This document shows, piece after piece, positions 60,283 to 64,000 of a stretch of DNA of 64,000 bases (positions are counted from its first letter, which is position 1; the number at the start of each line of letters is the position of its first letter). This DNA comes from Whalleya microplaca (Eukaryota > Ascomycota > Sordariomycetes > Xylariales > Xylariaceae). Position numbers and translations under genes: made by a program. Location: contig MU385718.1 of assembly GCA_022497155.1 (NCBI GenBank), positions 1-64,000 of the forward strand, given 5' to 3'. The notes below the pieces were generated by a model. It had not been told where the DNA came from. It saw only the letters and a list, made by a program, of their open reading frames with translations, and searched no databases.

Positions 60283-62548
60283 GGGAACTGTATATAAGAT
60301 GGGCTTTGCGGTACTATGTAAATCTATGGACTCATTCGCGGCGTTTAGTGCGCTGTCACCTTTTCAGGATAAGGTTTTTAAGAGCGAGTCTCATGAAAAG
60401 AAAATTTGGAATAACTCGCTGTGTAATTTGTCTCGATTTTTGTATCTGAGGCCGTGTCTTGAAATGTGCTGTTACGGTGGGGTTGCTTGGTAAGACAGTC
60501 AGACCTCTGTAGTGGGAAATGCTTGGACACAATGGTATTCTTATGGATGCCATTCCTTGCATCAACTTCCTCCCCTGTAAAATCTCTAAAACATGTTCTA
60601 GGGTTTACCAACCGCTCTAGTCAATACCCGTCAGAAGTACAACTATTGCCATAAAGATCAAGTATAAAGGTTCCAACCGAGGTCAGTGCAGCATCCGAGA
60701 GAAGTACCTAGGTAGTTCTCTATTGTTTAGTTTAGGTTGACTCCGTAGATACTAATGAAGGAGAATGCGAACTAGAATAATTCAAAGGCTGCCTACACAA
60801 GAAGCAGTATGATTCTAGTACCTACCATCAGGTGCGTGAGTAATTGAACCGTTGTATTAGCACCAACAGTAGTAGCTTCTAGGTATTAATTACTCCGGGG
60901 CTGATCTCTTAAGTCGCTACCTCCATCTTTAGGCTAGGCCCTTCGCCAACTGTAATCAACCATCTAGATCATTCAGGATCCTAAAGTGTCATAGTATCAA
61001 ACTTCATTGTTATGTCCTCTATGAGCCATTGTAATATGACTACGTAAGCAATGGTCTAATATAAGACAACGTAAACAACTAGTTGATTTCAGTGGAATAC
61101 CGTCTTTTGATATAGCTTGTTACGTTATCTCATTATGACTCATCACAATAATAGTACAATCAATATTATTGTTGCATTGTACTTACTATTGACTTGATTG
61201 TCTCTCAGTACACGGAGTTGGTTGTTGTCACCTAGGGCTCTAGCTAGGTCCCCAAGACTCTATTTGGTCAGGGAATGTTAGCACCGTTTAGTTGTTAGGG
61301 TCCAGTCACCTCATATTTGCTTCATGTACGCGATTAGGTAAAGTGTGAGTCCTTGTATTTGCTTGGATACCTTTAACAGGCAACAGGCCTCCTTAAGAAA
61401 CATGTTTAGTACGTATGTGATAGCCATATAAAGTCGATTCTGTTCCACCCAGGTGTACTAGACAAAGATTTGATTCTAAGTTACCGATGCCTCGTATGAT
61501 ATACAAGGCCAGAGAAACGGTGGAAATACCCAAGTTACTCAAGTTCATAGCGACAAACGTGTACATTTTGAGGCAGAACTTGTATTCATCGTATAGAATA
61601 AACGGTATTTGTGTTACAAGACCCAAGAAGTAGGTATAACGAGTTACCTATTGAGAATCAATATATTTACTCAAGTATAGAAGTCTTGAATGGGCATGCT
61701 ACGGGCGTTTAGTTGAGGTGACACCGAAGCAGATACCATCCGTGACGGAGCCTAACATGGCATCAAGTGCTTTCAAATAGTGCTATTCATTTGTATAGTA
61801 CAGCTAAGGTTAGCCTTAGGTATGTTTACAGCAGTTATTGTCTCTCATTTATACGTATTAGACCGGCATTGATCACATTGCTTGGGCACCTCATGTGCCC
61901 CCAGTTAGCAAACAATTATATATACCATGGTAGCCTAAGTATCATTTGTTCAAAGATAGGACAATGATGGTTGCTGAGGCATTCATATCCTGGTGGTCTA
62001 GGTAGCTACGGCTGAACTACTGTTATAAAATCATCGCGTCCTAACACGATCTCCCTCTTTCCTCCAACTCCCTTTCCCTACCTTTGCAAAGTCTTCCAAC
62101 ATCGACCTTTGTCTCTTTCGACCTTCAACAAACTCTCGCCCACCAAAAGGCAAGCTATTCTTCCCTAGTCGTCTAACTAATCCTAGTCTTAGCTAATCGG
62201 TGATGCCTTCTAGGGTCACCAACTCCGAAGACTGATAGAAGCTTAAGGCCTTCACGAGGCAAGGTACGTTCTAGGGCGCTCATAGTCACCTTCAACTTCG
62301 CATCGACCCTTGGCTACAGGCCTTGAATCTTCGATACCTTCACTTAGGTTCATGAGGGTATATGGACTACATCAATAGTTTTGCAATGGCCTATCAGAGT
62401 ATAATGTGGTCACGAACAATGATGTTATTTCTATTTCTCTAAGGGTGGGGGAACAGATTATATTAACGTACCACAACTGACACTTCCATCTCCAGACATA
62501 CCTGTGAGCATCACATCACGCAGGAATTCTCCTGATCCCACCTCCACC
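60283..62548. other. Intergenic region, no gene seen
   Basis: 2.3 kb, no supported gene. A CT-rich stretch at 62045-62165 and a possible acceptor near 62495 suggest that the downstream gene has a spliced 5' leader. Confidence 0.5.
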
Positions 62549-63904
62549 ATGGCTTCTGACGAGAATGTTACTCCTAACCCCGACCATCGCAACCCTGAGC
62601 GTACTGCCCAATTCATATATGGGCAGTTATTTGCTCCACGCCCACAGCCAATAATGGGACGTCGGCCACCAAGTATCGCGCCGGCACCCCAACCTCAGAA
62701 CGCTGTCTTAGGCAACACAGATTCCATGGATTTCATGAGACCTAACTGGCCAAGACCCTCGGGTCTCCGAAACGAAGTTGGATTCTCAACACCTGACACA
62801 GAGGAGTCGGACCAGGAGAATGAAGTCTCTAACTATCCTATCTTCAACCCCCCTATTCCAACTCGCCGTTATCCTAGTGGGCCTATAAATCCGGCACCGC
62901 AGCCATATCAGCAGAGCCACAACCAAACCCCAGTAGTTGGCAGGACTTTTCCCATCGATTTTGTCCGCCCAGTTACATTGAAGTCAGCACTTCCGGCTCC
63001 GCCTGCTATCCCGCCAGCTATCCAGCCAGTCCGACCATTTGGCGATACGTCAACATCCGACGTTTCACGGCCATGGACAAGACTCAACACTACTGGGCAG
63101 TACAATATGGATCGAGAAATGACAAGCACCTCTATTGCAAGACCTATGCATCCAAAAGTAGGCTTTGTTCCTATGTCGAGCGTCCACACTCCTCAAATCG
63201 ATCACCGTTACGGACACCAGATTGACCCGTGGACTCAAATGCATCTCACAGGAGCATCCCCAAACTATCGGGGCAACCCTTGGCTTGAGGCAAACCAATC
63301 TGCTAATATCCCCGAGGAGCTCAACACGTCCATATGGGTTACCAACCTACCGCCCAGCTGCACCCACCGACAACTTCTCGGTGCCATCAAAGGCTGCGGT
63401 AAGGTCTACGCCACAGTGATCAACCCACCGAGGGAATCCCGCTCCCCGCTCAACCAAATCCCTCGCCACACGACCTCAGCGTCCAAGCTCGTCTTCTTCG
63501 ACCGCGCCGGCGCCGAGAACCTGTTCGCGCAGGCCGCGTCGGGCACCTTCACCGTCGGCGGCTACGTCCCGCGCGTGCGCCCCAACCGCATCAAGTCGAA
63601 GCCGCGCGTGCCGGGCCCACAGTGCCGCGTCCTGCACATCGAGGGGCCCAGCGCCATCGTCGACGAGCGCTTCCTGACCGCCTTCTTCCAGACCAAGTTC
63701 ACGTTCGAGATGGAGGCCGTCGTCACACTCGCCACCCACGGCACCCTCACGCGTCAGGAGTGGCGCTTCGGCAGCTTTCGCTGCCAGGCTGAGTCTGCTC
63801 GTCAGGCGATTGCGCGCGAGAAGGAGCGTGCTAACATGACGGAGAGGGAGCGGGTCGCTTGGGGCCAGGTTAATGTCTACTTTGGCGTTGACCCATGTGC
63901 TTAG
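62549..63904 (+). CDS. RRM-type RNA-binding protein with disordered N-terminus
   Basis: 451 aa from the ATG at 62549 in a strong context (CCACCATGG). The frame is open upstream to 62504, but only with GTG. Residues 1-250 are Pro/Asn/Gln-rich and disordered. An RRM-like domain begins near 257: SIWVTNLPPSCTHRQLLGAI resembles an RNP2 strand and helix, then GKVYATVINPP. ASKLVFFDRAGAENLFAQAA matches the RNP1-strand and second helix, with aromatic Phe-Phe. A further conserved block, CRVLHIEGPSAIVDE..FLTAFFQTKFTFEME, resembles a second RRM half. The last third is markedly GC-rich. Similar fungal proteins are uncharacterised; binding RNA is inferred from the fold. No splice sites were needed. Confidence 0.82.
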   Translation: MASDENVTPNPDHRNPERTAQFIYGQLFAPRPQPIMGRRPPSIAPAPQPQNAVLGNTDSMDFMRPNWPRPSGLRNEVGFSTPDTEESDQENEVSNYPIFNPPIPTRRYPSGPINPAPQPYQQSHNQTPVVGRTFPIDFVRPVTLKSALPAPPAIPPAIQPVRPFGDTSTSDVSRPWTRLNTTGQYNMDREMTSTSIARPMHPKVGFVPMSSVHTPQIDHRYGHQIDPWTQMHLTGASPNYRGNPWLEANQSANIPEELNTSIWVTNLPPSCTHRQLLGAIKGCGKVYATVINPPRESRSPLNQIPRHTTSASKLVFFDRAGAENLFAQAASGTFTVGGYVPRVRPNRIKSKPRVPGPQCRVLHIEGPSAIVDERFLTAFFQTKFTFEMEAVVTLATHGTLTRQEWRFGSFRCQAESARQAIAREKERANMTERERVAWGQVNVYFGVDPCA

Positions 63905-64000
63905 GCTCGGGGTTGACTCTACGGTCATTTACTGTCTGTCATGACCATGTGAATGCAGTAGTCACTTGGTGACTCAGTCAGCATGTTAACAAAGTGCTAC

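Noticed and set aside
63476..63928. 150-codon minus-strand frame opposite the RRM gene
   Set aside because: Shadow of a GC-rich exon with Ala/Glu/Leu-biased content.

Overview
This window is nuclear DNA from a filamentous ascomycete (Pezizomycotina). The evidence is short GT-AG introns of about 50-150 bp with CTNAC-like branch sites, a frequency (frq) clock gene, an AA9 lytic polysaccharide monooxygenase, a deuterolysin, a DUF1996 protein, and a transposon block mutated in the manner of repeat-induced point mutation (RIP). A Sordariomycete is my best guess (frq plus frequent TACCTAGGTA-like intergenic runs), but this is inference.

Positions 1 to about 12,400 form an AT-rich, gene-free transposon graveyard. 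A 7.4-kb Ty3/gypsy LTR retrotransposon with a chromodomain remnant (205-bp LTRs at 474-678 and 7640-7844) sits inside an older element with roughly 400-bp inverted termini. A third terminus copy lies at 9268-9601, followed by 2.7 kb of unidentified RIP-mutated DNA. The block ends near a perfect 30-bp palindrome at 12307-12376.

From 12.6 kb on, normal gene space begins. In order it holds: a secreted DUF1996 protein (-), COG3 (-), FMP25 (+), frq (+), prefoldin subunit 3 (+), SEC14 (+), a Mis14/Nsl1 kinetochore subunit (-), an AA9 LPMO (-), a small conserved gene split by a hAT-type MITE (-), deuterolysin (-), a small two-CxxC ORF (+), a DUF6924-like protein (+), a MARVEL-type membrane protein (-), a cytochrome b5/acyl-CoA dehydrogenase fusion (+) and an RRM protein (+). 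COG3 and FMP25 are divergent; SEC14 and Mis14 are convergent.

The genes do not form a pathway or secondary-metabolite cluster. Most are housekeeping (Golgi tethering, mitochondria, chaperone, lipid transfer, kinetochore), with one clock regulator and three secreted proteins. Gaps are large (up to 5.3 kb), notably upstream of frq. The most notable finding is the gene at 42360-43255: removing a 549-bp MITE and one copy of its 8-bp target duplication leaves one uninterrupted 112-codon frame. I found no bona fide new multi-gene system.
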